From Streptomyces sp. P3 (GTDB lineage Bacteria > Actinomycetota > Actinomycetes > Streptomycetales > Streptomycetaceae): a DNA stretch of 64,000 nt. The stretch is taken from positions 6,031,501 to 6,095,500 of the forward strand of contig JAFEKX020000001.1 of NCBI GenBank assembly GCA_016893485.2. The letters are read 5' to 3'. The notes beneath the pieces are model-generated. The model saw only the letters and a list, made by a program, of their open reading frames with translations. It searched no databases and was not told the origin of the DNA. The position numbers were made by a program, and so were the translations under genes. Positions 48,089 to 57,783 of this stretch are shown here, one piece after another; the first letter of the stretch is position 1, and each line of letters begins with the position of its first letter.

Positions 48089-49424
48089 TCAGCGGCTGAC
48101 GGTCCGCTTCAGCAGCCGTGCGCGCCGCGCGACCCGGCGCACCGTCGCGTTGCGCGGGATGAACGCGAGCTGGGCCGGCACCGCGCCGGGCAGCGCCAGC
48201 GAGGTGAGCCGCTTGCGCTTGAAGTAGCGCCAGCTGTGCGCGTTCAGCCGCCGGGACAGATAGGCCTCGGCGGCCAGGCGCAGATTCGGGTAGATCTTCG
48301 GCTGCATCGCGTAACCGACCGCCCGGACCAGTTCGTTCAGCAGGTCGATGTCCATGCCCCGGCGCTGCTCGGCGACCGCCGCACGGTCGGTCAGCTCGGG
48401 CAGCAGCGCGTCGACCACCGTCACCGGCACCCGGTTGCTGTTCTCGTACGGTGTCAGCCGGTCCAGCAGGGTGGCCGTGCCGACCCGGGCCACCGGCAGC
48501 TCGTACAGCGCGCCGGCGGTGAGCAGGGCCGTGGAGAAGCAGCCGACGACCAGGACGGGCCGCAGCCGCTGGTAGAGGACCTCGGCGAGGACCGGGGTGT
48601 CGAGCACCGTGAGGTCGGCGCCGAGCCGCTCGGCCTCCTGCTCCAGCGCGCGCGACCAGCGGGCCGGTGCGGAGGGGTGCGGCTTGAACACCACGCGGGT
48701 GTGGCCGAGTTCGACCACGCCCCGGAGCATCCGGACGTGCAGGTCCTCCTCCTCCTCGGCGGTGAGGATGTCGAGCGCGGAGAGGTACTGGCCGAGCAGC
48801 AGCGCGGGTTCGTCCGGCAGCGCGGGCAACTCCTCGGCGGTGTCGACGAGTTCGGACAGCACCTTCACGAAGGCGTCGGTCGGCACGATCTCCGGCTCGA
48901 CGCCGAACTCGGTGAGGAGCAGCGGCACCAGGCCCGGCACCAGGTCCAGGTGGAGCAGTCGGTCGACCCGGGTGCCCACCAGCGGGTCGATCTTGTTGCG
49001 GGTCGGGCCGTAGCTCATCAGGCCGTCGGCGTAGACGGTGACGGGTGCGCCGGTGAAGATCTGGGTCACCCCGAGCGCCGGGTTGACCTGGATCGACTCG
49101 ACGGCCAGTTCCACAGGGTCGTCACCGAGGTCCCACAGGAGCCGCAGATGCCGCTCCCACATCGGGACGTCGTCGAGGCGCGGGGCCCAACCGCCCGGGT
49201 GGAAGGGGAGATGGTCTCGTTCCACGACTTCACGTCGTCGAAGCGCTCCCGCAGCCGCTCGAAGCCGGGCGCCTCGTCGAGGCCGGGGTGGTCTCGGGGG
49301 TCGCCGCGTTGTTGCAGACCAGCAGGATGCGCCGGTCGGCGGGGCGGAAGCAGTCGGCGTCGAGGGCCGCGGCGAGGGTGGCGGTGCCGTAGAGCGTCGA
49401 CGCCAGGAAGATCTGGGTGGTCAC
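48089..49424 (-). CDS. Polysialyltransferase-family glycosyltransferase-like protein, two frameshifts
   Basis: About 445 residues. The N-terminus TTQIFLASTLYGTATLAAAL and the middle VFKPHPSAPARW, VVGCFSTALLTAGALYELPV are like the POLYST glycosyltransferases (GT-B with a KPHP and an S/T-rich nucleotide site). The C-terminal 70 residues are basic (LSRRLNAHSWRYFKRKR). GTG 49424 overlaps the upstream stop (GTGA, 49421-49424). Breaks near 49300 and 49212. In context it may transfer CMP-activated nonulosonic acid onto a wall polymer. Confidence 0.7.
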
Positions 49425-50395
49425 GCGGCGGCCCCCGCGGCGGCGGGACGGCGACGCAGTCGGCGCAACCTCGTCGCGCGTTGTATGTCCATGGAGTCGA
49501 GCGCCTCGTCCACCACGTCCTGCGGCATGCGCCGCAGGGCGACGGCGCTCATCGACTTCAGTTTTCTCGCCACCGCCGGCTCGAACCTTTCGATGGATCC
49601 CAGATGATGGGAAATGATTGCGCAATACGTGCGGACGGCTTTGGGGAGCAGGACCGCCGCGTCCCGGTCCTGTGCCGTCTCCTCGATGACCTGGTCGAAC
49701 GCGCGAATGAAATCGAGCTGCCGGACATCACCGATCTGGGTGAGCGAGGAGGCGACCCCGCGCCGGTAGAAGACGCCGAGCAGGCTCACCGCGGCGAACG
49801 ACTCCGCCTCCCGGTGCAGCTTCCAGATCCACGGCCGGTCCTCGGCCGTGCGCAGCCCGTCGGTGAAGTGGAGCAGGCCGCGGTCGACCAGCCGGCGGTG
49901 GTAGATCCCCGCCCAGGCGTACGCGTAGTCGACGGAGGTGGACCGGTCGGCGGGCAGGATCGCCTCGCGCGGATTCATGACGACGCCGCGCCTGCCGTGC
50001 GGCACGCGGTTGATGGTGCGGGCCCGCGCGGTGCACTGGACATGGTCCGTGCGCACGAAGTCGCAGCCCAACTCCTCGATGGCGTGCACCAGTTGGGGGA
50101 AGTAGCCGGGAGCGAGCCAGTCGTCCCCGTCGAGGAACGTCAGGTACTCCCCGGGCCTTGTCGATCCCGGTGTTGCGCGCGGTCGCCAGTCCTCCGTTCT
50201 TCTCGTGTCTGACATACACCGCGCCTGGCAACTCGCGCTCCCGCGCGCGAGAATGTCGGGTGTCCCGTCGCGCGAGCAGTCGTCGACGAGGATGAATTCG
50301 TAGTCCGCACGCGCGTTCGCCCGCAGGCTCTTGAGCGTGTCGGGCGCGTATTGCTGCACGTTGTAGAACGGCACGATGACGGAGAGCTTGACCAC
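49421..50395 (-). CDS. Family 2 glycosyltransferase, two frameshifts
   Basis: About 325 residues. It begins KLSVIVPFYNVQQYAPDTLK, has ILVDDCSRDGTPDIL, GGLATARNTGIDKARG, and the catalytic DxD in TFLDGDDWLAPGYF. The C-terminal extension (RRMPQDVVDEALDSMDIQRA) is basic at the end. GT-A enzymes of this type add sugars to lipid-linked or wall polymers. GTG 50395 is the start. Breaks near 50243 and 50160 are in short G/C runs. First gene of the minus-strand arm. Confidence 0.85.
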   Translation of the reverse strand: MVKLSVIVPFYNVQQYAPDTLKSLRANARADYEFILVDDCSRDGTPDILARGSASCQARCMSDTRRTEDWRPRATPGSTRPGEYLTFLDGDDWLAPGYFPQLVHAIEELGCDFVRTDHVQCTARARTINRVPHGRRGVVMNPREAILPADRSTSVDYAYAWAGIYHRRLVDRGLLHFTDGLRTAEDRPWIWKLHREAESFAAVSLLGVFYRRGVASSLTQIGDVRQLDFIRAFDQVIEETAQDRDAAVLLPKAVRTYCAIISHHLGSIERFEPAVARKLKSMSAVALRRMPQDVVDEALDSMDIQRATRLRRLRRRPAAAGAAA

Positions 50396-50592
50396 GCAGT
50401 CGACGTTAGGGGGCGGCCCGTCATCCGTCTTTACCTTCACCTTGATATTGGATGAACGCCACGTGGCGAAGCAGTGAAGCGGGTTGTTTTTCACTCCCCC
50501 GCGCCCTGATTCGCCATTCGGCGGTGCGCTGTTAACCGTTTGTTGCCCTCTGGTTGGGCCGATCAACGGAATGGCTTCCTAGCGTCTTCGGT
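50396..50592. promoter_or_regulatory. Divergent promoter region of the glycopolymer cluster with a perfect palindrome
   Basis: About 200 bases, AT-richer than its surroundings. A perfect 12-base palindrome, CGCCACGTGGCG (50457-50468), lies near the middle; a GTTAACCG sequence occurs at 50531-50538. Both arms of the cluster start here, so a common regulator may bind. No assigned -10/-35. Confidence 0.6.
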
Positions 50593-51918
50593 GTGCCAGC
50601 AAGTGCAACGCAGACCCTGCGAGTCGCCGTCCTCGCGGATTCCGACACCCGGTGGAAATGGGGTTCGCTCACCGCGAACCGCATCGCTCCGCCGAATTCG
50701 GACATCTCTTTGGACGGGTACCTCCTGCGGGTCGTGCCACCCCAACAGCCCGCCAGCTGAAGGAAGTCGGCGTCACCGCCGACTCCCTCCGCGAGGTGAC
50801 CGCCGTCGAGTTCCTGCGCGCCATGGAGACGGAGTCGTACGACATCCTCGTGCTCTCCCTCGTCGGCGGCGGGGTCCAGGCGATGCTGCACGGGCTGGCC
50901 CGCGCCTGGGACGGGCGCAGCAAGCGGCCCGTGGTCGTCACCGGCTATGTCGGCGTCGTCTACGAGAAGCTCACCGACGGCCTGCTGCTGCGACACGGCG
51001 CGGACCTCGTCCTCGCCAACTCCCGTCAGGACGCGGACCGTTTCAAGGCGGTCTACGACGGCGTCGGCGCCGACTCCACCGCGGTCACCGAGGTCGCCCT
51101 GCCGTTCCTCGGCGGAGCCGCCTACACCGGTGAGCACGACCCGTACACGGTCGTCTTCGCGGTGCAGCCCTCGGTGCCCGACAACCGCAGGGACCGCGAC
51201 TACCTGCTCAACCGGGCGATCCAGCACGCCCGTTTCCACCCGGGCCGCGAGGTACTGCTCAAACTGCGCTCCAAGCCCGGCGAACACACCACGCACATCG
51301 AGGAGCTGCCCTACCAGAAACTGGTCCAGGGCAAGGAACTCCCCCGCCAACTTCAGCCTGGTGTACGGGCACATGGGCGACGTGCTCGACCGCACCGACC
51401 TCCTGGTGACCATCAGCTCGACGGCCGCCCTGGAGTCCCTGCACCGACGCATCCCCACCGTCGTGCTGACCGACCTCGGCATCCGCGAGGGGCTCGGCAA
51501 CCACCACTTCGTGGGCTCCGGATGCCTTGCCTCCTGGGAGCAGCTGGACGCCGGGTTCAAGCCGGTGCCGGACGCGGAGTGGGTGGCCCGGCAGGGAGTC
51601 ATGGCCGGGGGTCCGCCTCCGGGGAGGGTCGTACGAGACGGCCTTCGACGCGGCCCGGGAGCGCATCGTCGAGCTGCTGGCCGACGACGAGATGGCGCCG
51701 CTGACCCCGTACTACACGCCCGAGACCGCCCCCGGCTATCTGCCCGGCATCCTCGCCCGCCACCACCTCGGCCCGGACGGCACCCCGCTGCCCGGCGCGC
51801 CCGCCGCGGACAAGGCACCCGGTCCCGTCCGGCAGATCGTCCGCCGGGCCGCGCGGGGCGCCTACCGCCACGGAGTGCAGCGCGTGGCGCCCGTCATCCG
51901 CCGGATGGGGAGCTGTGA
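50593..51918 (+). CDS. Putative glycosyltransferase (DUF6716-like), about four frameshifts
   Basis: About 442 residues. It begins SATQTLRVAVLADSDTRWKW and has DILVLSLVGGGVQAMLHGLA, VVTGYVGVVYEKLTDGLLL, GADLVLANSRQDADRF, and LVTISSTAALESLHRRIPTV. The last resembles the donor site of GT-B enzymes. Breaks near 50732, 51346 and 51597-51635 are small. The end after repair, RRMGEL, stops at 51918. It starts the plus-strand arm together with neuA and neuB. Confidence 0.7.
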
Positions 51919-51950
51919 ACGCCGAGACTTCCGCTCAAGGAGTAGAGCCC

Positions 51951-53250
51951 ATGTCCAACCCGCAAGCGGGCCAAGGCGCTTCGGTGCGCCGGGTGCTCGC
52001 GGTGATCCCCGCGCGCGGCGGCTCCAAGGGCGTCCCCGCCAAGAACCTCGCCCCCGTCGGCGGCGTACCGCTGGTGGCCCGCGCCGTGCGCGAGTGCCGC
52101 GCCAGCCGGCTGGTGACCGATGTCGTGGTCTCCACCGACGACCAGGCCATCGCCGCCGCCGCCCGCCAGGCCGGCGCCGAGGTCGTGCTGCGGCCCGCCG
52201 CCATCGCCGGTGACACCGCGACCTCCGAGGCCGCCGTCCTGCACGCCATGGACGCCCACGAGGCGCTGCACGGCGCGTCCGTCGACGTGGTCCTGCTCGT
52301 GCAGTGCACCAGCCCCTTCATCGTCCGCGAGGACGTCGACGGCATCGTCAACGCGATCGTCGCGAACGGCGCCGACACCGCGCACACCGTCGCGCCCTTC
52401 CACGGCTTCGTCTGGCGCGACGCCGACGACGAGGCCACGGCGGTCGTCGAACCCGCCCGCAGCGAAGAGGTCGGAGGCGCCACCAAGGTCGCCAACTCGA
52501 CGGTCGCCAGCGGCGGTTACGGCGTCAACCACGACAAGTCGTTCCGCCCGCGCCGCCAGGACCGCCCCCAGGACTTCCTGGAGACCGGCGCCGTCTACGG
52601 CATGGACGCGGTCGGCTTCCGCAAGGTCGGCCACCGCTTCTTCGGCCGCACCGAACTCGTCCGGACCGACCCCGCACGGGTGTTGGAGATCGACGACCCC
52701 ACGAGCTGGCCAGGGCACGGGCGTTGGCCCCGCTGTTCGACGCGGACCGCCCCGGCTCGCTCCCGACCGCCGACGACATCGACGCGGTCGTACTCGACTT
52801 CGACGGCACCCAGACCGACGACAGGGTGCTGATCGATTCCGACGGACGGGAGTTCGTCTCCGTGCACCGCGGAGACGGACTCGGCATCGCGGCGCTGCGC
52901 AAGAGCGGCCTGAAGATGCTCATCCTGTCCTCGGAGCAGAACCCGGTCGTCGCCGCCCGGGCCCGGAAGCTCCAACTCCCGGTCCTGCACGGCATCGACC
53001 GGAAGGACCTCGCACTCAAGCAGTGGTGCGAGGAGCAGGGCATCGCGCCGGAGCGCGTGCTCTACGTCGGCAACGACGTCAACGACCTCCCGTGCTTCGC
53101 CCTCGTGGGCTGGCCCGTGGCGGTCGCGAGCGCCCACGACGTCGTACGCGGCGCCGCACGAGCGGTCACCACCGTGGCCGGTGGCGACGGCGCTGTCCCG
53201 AGATCGCCAGCTGGATCCTCGGCCCCTCTCTCGACTCCCTCACCAAGTAA
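51951..53250 (+). CDS. neuA: Bifunctional NeuA-type cytidylyltransferase with C-terminal HAD phosphatase, two frameshifts
   Basis: About 433 residues. The N-terminal domain (1-230) has VIPARGGSKGVPAKNLAPVG, the nucleotide-binding loop of CMP-sialic acid and CMP-Kdo synthetases, and LVQCTSPFI. The C-terminal domain (about 275-430) has VVLDFDGTQTDDRVLID (DxDxT, Asp nucleophile), LILSSEQNPVVAARA and GNDVNDLPCF, a KdsC/NeuA-C type phosphatase. ATG 51951 has AAGGAG 8 bases upstream; GTG 51915 is the alternative. Breaks near 52706 and 53205. It activates the nonulosonic acid with CMP and dephosphorylates its 9-phosphate precursor. Confidence 0.87.
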
Positions 53251-53264
53251 GGAAACCCGCTGTC

Positions 53265-54202
53265 ATGAGCATCAACTCCCGTCTGCGCCAGTTCGGTTCG
53301 AAGACCGCAGGCCCCGGCCAGCCCGTCTACGTCGTGGGCGAGATCGGCATCAACCACAACGGTGAGCTGGAGAACGCCTTCAAGCTGATCGACGCCGCCG
53401 CCGAGGCCGGCTGCGACGCCGTCAAGTTCCAGAAGCGCACCCCGGAGATCTGCACCCCGCGCGACCAGTGGGACATCGAGCGCGACACCCCTGGGGCCGC
53501 ATGACCTACATCGACTACCGCCACCGCGTGGAGTTCGGCGAGGACGAGTACCGCCAGATCGACGAGTACGCCAAGTCGAAGAACATCGACTGGTTCGCCT
53601 CCCCGTGGGACACCGAGGCCGTCGCCTTCCTGGAGAAGTTCGACGTCCCGGCCCACAAGGTCGCCTCCGCGTCCCTCACGGACGACGAGCTGCTCCGCTC
53701 GCTGCGCGCCACCGGCCGTACGGTCATCCTCTCCACCGGCATGTCGACCCCGAAGCAGATCCGCCACGCGGTCGAGGTCCTCGGCTCGGACAACATCCTG
53801 ATGTGCCACGCCACGTCGACGTACCCGGCGCAGGCCGAGGAGCTCAACCTCCGCGTCATCAACACCCTCCAGGCCGAGTACCCGAACGTCCCGATCGGCT
53901 ACTCCGGTCACGAGACGGGCCTGCAGACCACCCTCGCCGCGGTCGCGCTGGGCGCCACCTTCGTCGAGCGTCACATCACCCTCGACCGCGCCATGTGGGG
54001 CTCGGACCAGGCCGCCTCCGTCGAGCCGCAGGGCCTGACCCGCCTCGTCCGCGACATCCGCACCATCGAGGCCTCCCTCGGCGACGGCGTCAAGAAGGTC
54101 TACGAGTCGGAGCTCGGCCCGATGAAGAAGCTGCGCCGCGTCACCGGCGTGGTCGCCGAGGCGGAGATCGCCGCGGCCGCGGGCGAGCCGGTCTCGGTCT
54201 GA
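53265..54202 (+). CDS. neuB: NeuB-type nonulosonic acid synthase without the SAF domain, one frameshift
   Basis: About 312 residues. It condenses PEP with an aldose (mannose or ManNAc type) to a nine-carbon keto acid. Marks: VYVVGEIGINHNGELENAFK, CDAVKFQKRTPEICTPRDQW, FASPWDTEAVAFLEKF, STGMSTPKQI, YPNVPIGYSGHETG, ERHITLDRAMWGSDQAAS. The C-terminal SAF (antifreeze-like) domain of E. coli NeuB is missing, since the protein ends GEPVSV after KKLRRVTGV. Break near 53495. ATG 53265 lies 14 bases after the neuA stop. Confidence 0.88.
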
Positions 54203-54250
54203 GTTTGAGCCATTAAGCGCCACTTACGGTCACGGGACGGTCGTACGACA

Positions 54251-55337
54251 ATGAGCCCCCATGCCGGCACCGCCGGCCTCACCCCCACACTCTCGCGTTC
54301 GTGGAGAGTCCGGTACAGCTGCTGAACGTGCTGGAGTGGGCGCACCTCCGCGCGCCCAGGGCCGAGGAGGCACCCGGCGGGGGCTCACCCTCGTGGTCCT
54401 GTCACCGACCGACCCGATGACCCGCGGCCAGCTGCGCCGCATGGCCGACCTCGCCCGCGACGAGGGCCACACCGTGCGCTGGGAGGAGGCGCGGGGCGGA
54501 CCCGCGGCCCCCTTCCAGACCATCGGCGGCCTGACCCGGCTCCTCCGCAGGGCGGACCGGATCGTCATGGGGGACCCGTTCTCCCGCTACGTACAACTCC
54601 TGCTGACCATCACCAAGGCGCGCGAGCTGGTGGTGGTCGACGACGGCACCGCGACGATGGAGTTCGTCGCCCAACTCGCCAGCGGCGAACGTCTGGTGCG
54701 CTGGCACCGCAAGGGCGGCCGCCCCGGCCCCCGCGACCTGATCTTCGCCCCGGTCTCCTCGGCGGCCCGCCGCCGCCTCACCCCGAGCCCCCGGCGAACG
54801 GTCGAGGTCTTCTCCTCGATGCCGATCGAGACCATCCCCGAGGGCGTCACGATCACCCCGAACGAATTCGCCTGGACCCGCGCCACCTTCGGCCCGCCCC
54901 GCATCACCAAGGGCGCGGACATGGTCGGAACGTCCCTGGTGGAAACGGGAGTCGTCGACAACGACCGCTACCTGGAAGCGGTCTCCGCGCTCGCCAAGAC
55001 GCACGGCGCGACCCGCTACTTCGCCCACCGCCGCGAAAGCACCGAGAAACTCCACCGGTTGGCGGTCGAGACGGGCCTGGAGATCGTCCGCCCGGACCTG
55101 CCCCTGGAGCTGATCGCCCGCAGGGGCCCCATCGGCCGTACGATCCTCAGCTTCCCGTCGACCGTGGTGCACACCCTGCCGCTGGCGCTGGTGGGCACCG
55201 AGGTCCGGGTCGCGGTCTGCGACATCGACCCGGCCTGGCTGACCGAGAACGCCTCACCCCGCGCGCAGGGCTTCCTGTCCGGGGTCACGGGGACGGCGCG
55301 GGACGTGCACCGGCTGTCGGCGGTGACGGCGGCGTAG
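54251..55337 (+). CDS. Glycosyltransferase-like protein of the polysialyltransferase type, two frameshifts
   Basis: About 362 residues. The opening VESPVQLLNVLEWAHLRAPR is like the start of POLYST family enzymes (SPxQLLNxLE). Further marks are GDPFSRYVQLLLT, ELVVVDDGTATMEFVAQLA, YFAHRRESTEKLHRLA and SFPSTVVHTLPLAL. The last two resemble the HRRE and S-T-hydrophobic motifs of the CMP-sialic acid binding site of GT-B sialyltransferases. Breaks lie near 54295 and 54370. It follows neuB by 48 bases. It may polymerise or cap the nonulosonic acid chain. Confidence 0.65.
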
Positions 55338-55342
55338 GCGGT

Positions 55343-56024
55343 TCAGCCGGCGGTCGGGGGCTTGCGGGCCAGGGTGAAGGCCCGGCCCCACTTCTGCGGG
55401 CCCTGCCGCTCGATCCGGGCCTGGGCGTACACGCTCAGGCCCGCTTCCGTGACGTAGGTCGCCATCTCGGCCGGGGTGCGGAAGTAGTAGTCCAGCGAGA
55501 TGTCCTGGCCGTAGCGCTCCGTCCTGTGGATGTGTTCGCCCTCCGACGCCTGGAACGCGAGCAGGACATAGCCGCCCGGGCGCAGCACCCGGCGGAACTC
55601 CGCGAGGACACCGGGCAGCTCGGTGTCCGGGACGTGGATCGTGGAGTAGAGCGCGATCACGCCCGCCAGGGTCGCGTCCGGGAGGTCCAGAGCGGTCATC
55701 GAGCCGACCTGGAACCGGAGTCGGGGATGCGCCTCGCGGGCCAGGGCCACCATGTGCGGGGAGATGTCGATGCCGAAGGCCTGGAGACCGAGGGCGTTCA
55801 GCCGGGCGGTCACGTAGCCGGGGCCGCTGCCGACGTCGGCCACCCGCGGCTCGTCCGCCACCGTTCGGGCCAGTTCGGCGAAGGCGGTCAGCAGGCCGGT
55901 CTCGACGGGGCCGTCGCCCAGGCCGTCCGGATGCTCGGCGCTGTACGCGGGCGCGATCGCGTCGTAGGAGGAGCGGGTGGCCTCTAAGAAGTCCGCGGTC
56001 AGGGCCGCGTTCGGGTCGGTCACG
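55343..56024 (-). CDS. Class I SAM-dependent methyltransferase
   Basis: About 226 residues from GTG 56024 (MTDPNAALTADFLEATRSSY); 56059 is a longer choice. It has RVADVGSGPGYVTARLNALG, GIDISPHMVALARE, FQVGSMTALDLPDATLAGVI and LRPGGYVLLAF. These are motifs I, II and III of UbiE/BioC-like methyltransferases. The substrate is unknown. It converges on the glycosyltransferase gene with a 5-base gap. Confidence 0.8.
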
Positions 56025-56059
56025 TCGGCGGACCCTACCAAGCGACCCACCAAGGACAC

Positions 56060-56310
56060 ACGGATCCGGGAATCTCACGCTGCGTAGCAGTGTTGCCACT
56101 GGTGTACGGCAGTACGGATTCCGGGATGCGGACGGGTCGAGCCGGCCTGTGGTGAGCCGTGGTATCCCAGAAGAAGCGGGAGTTTACCCACCTCCACAGG
56201 CAGCTATGCGGCCGGCGGTCAGATTTTCTTCGACAAACGGGTTGAACTTTTGTTGATCGAGGGTCAGTTGACCACCCGGGCGCCCTACCCTTCAGAGGGT
56301 GAAGCAATTG
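56060..56310. other. Intergenic region of 250 bases between divergent genes
   Basis: No gene or RNA seen. Near-inverted ATCCGGGAATC (56063-56073) and GATTCCGGGAT (56117-56127), and a CAGTG-TTGC-CACTG hairpin (56089-56102) occur. TTGACC (56268-56273) may be the -35 of the amidohydrolase gene. Confidence 0.4.
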
Positions 56311-57539
56311 ATGTCAGCAGAGTCCGAGGCAGAGTCCGAGGTCGAACCCGTCGGGAACGTGCTCCCGGGCACCCTGCCGGAGCTCCTGCGTGCCGAACTC
56401 GTCGCGTTCCGCCGCGACTTGCACATGCACCCCGAGCTGGGCAACCAGGAGTTCCGGACCACCGCCGCGATCAAGGCGCGGCTGGAGGCCGCCGGTCTCG
56501 AACCGCGCGTCCTCGCCGTCGGCACCGGCCTCGTCTGTGACATCGGCCCCCGCGACCCCGCCGTACCCATGCTCGCGCTGCGCGCCGACATCGACGCCCT
56601 GCCCGTCCCGGACACGAAGAGTGACTGCGCGTACCGCTCCACCGTGCCCGACCGCGCCCACGCCTGTGGCCACGACGTGCACACCACCGTCGTCCTCGGC
56701 GCCGGCCTCGTGCTGGCCCGGCTGCACGAGCAGGGCCTGCTCCCGCGGGCCGTACGCCTGCTCTTCCAGCCCGCCGAGGAGGTCCTGCCCGGCGGCGCCG
56801 CCGACGCCATCGCGTGCGGGGTGCTCGACGGAGTGGGGCGGATCATCGCCGTGCACTGCGACCCCAAGGTGGACAGCGGGCGGATCGGGCTGCGCATCGG
56901 CCCCATCACCTCCGCCTGCGACCGGCTCGAGGTCTCCCTGGACGGCCCCGGCGGCCACACCGCCCGGCCGCACCTGACCACCGACCTCGTCACCGCAGCC
57001 GCCCGCGTCGCCACCGACGTGCCCGCGCTCGTCTCCCGCCGCATGGACGCGCGCAGCGGGGTCTCGGTGACCTGGGGCCGCATCGAGTCCGGCCACGCGC
57101 CCAACGTCATCCCGCAGCACGCCGAACTGTCCGGCACCGTACGGTGTCTCGATCTCGACGCCTGGCGGCAGGCGCCCGACGTCGTGCACGCGGCGATCGA
57201 CGAGGTCGCCGGCCTGTACCGCGCCAAGTCCGCGATCGAGTACGTCCGCGGGGTGCCGCCTGTCGTCAACGACGCGCTCGTCACCGAACTCCTCCGGGAC
57301 GCCATGACCGCCCGCCGCGGCCCCCTCTCCGTCGAGGACACCGAGCAGAGCCTGGGCGGCGAGGACTTCTCCTGGTACCTGGAGCACGTGCCCGGCGCCA
57401 TGGCCCGGCTCGGCGTCCGCACCCCGGGGAGCGGACCGTACGGGACCTCCACCAGGGCGACTTCGACGTCGACGAGTCGGCGATCACGGTCGGCGTGGAG
57501 CTGTTCACCGCCGCCGCCCTGATCGACGGCGCGATCTGA
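56311..57539 (+). CDS. Amidohydrolase, peptidase M20 family (HipO/amino-acylase type), one frameshift
   Basis: About 409 residues. It has RRDLHMHPELGNQEFRTT, the metal-binding HACGHDVHTTVVLGA (His and Asp), FQPAEEVLPGGAAD, and LGGEDFSWYL near the end. M20D enzymes cleave N-acyl amino acids or related amides with two metal ions. The start is ATG 56311 (MSAESEAESEVEP), with AGAGGG upstream; GTG 56299 is an alternative. The frame breaks near 57427. It is unrelated to the BMP transporter, except by position. Confidence 0.88.
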
Positions 57540-57783
57540 CCGGCACGCCGTGACCCAGGGGACGTGAAGGCGCCCGTTCGGTACCCCTACGTCCCCTTGT
57601 GTCACCCGGGTGTAACCACCGGCGCGTGAACGTAACGCGTCGGCGGCACGATCCGGTAACGGCAAGGAGAAACCCCGTTCCCCTCCTCTTCTACGCGCGT
57701 TACTGTGCGCGGAAATCGCCACAGAGGCGGCGGCTTGGGAAGCGGTCCGGTGACGGTGCCGTGGGGACGAAGGAGTGCTTGCT
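57540..57783 (+). promoter_or_regulatory. Leader of the first BMP gene with motif CTACGCGCGT
   Basis: TTCTACGCGCGTTAC (57689-57703) is repeated, nearly the same, before the next two genes. Also, CTGTG-N12-CACAG arms (57703-57724) lie downstream. The SD AAGGAG lies at 57769-57774. No strong -35 was assigned. Confidence 0.6.

Noticed and set aside
47717..50212. 831-codon plus-strand frame across the glycosyltransferase genes
   Set aside because: Low-quality composition and antisense to two recognisable glycosyltransferases.
56063..56127. Possible riboswitch or attenuator before the amidohydrolase gene
   Set aside because: The inverted repeats are imperfect, lie far from the start codon and match no known riboswitch blocks.
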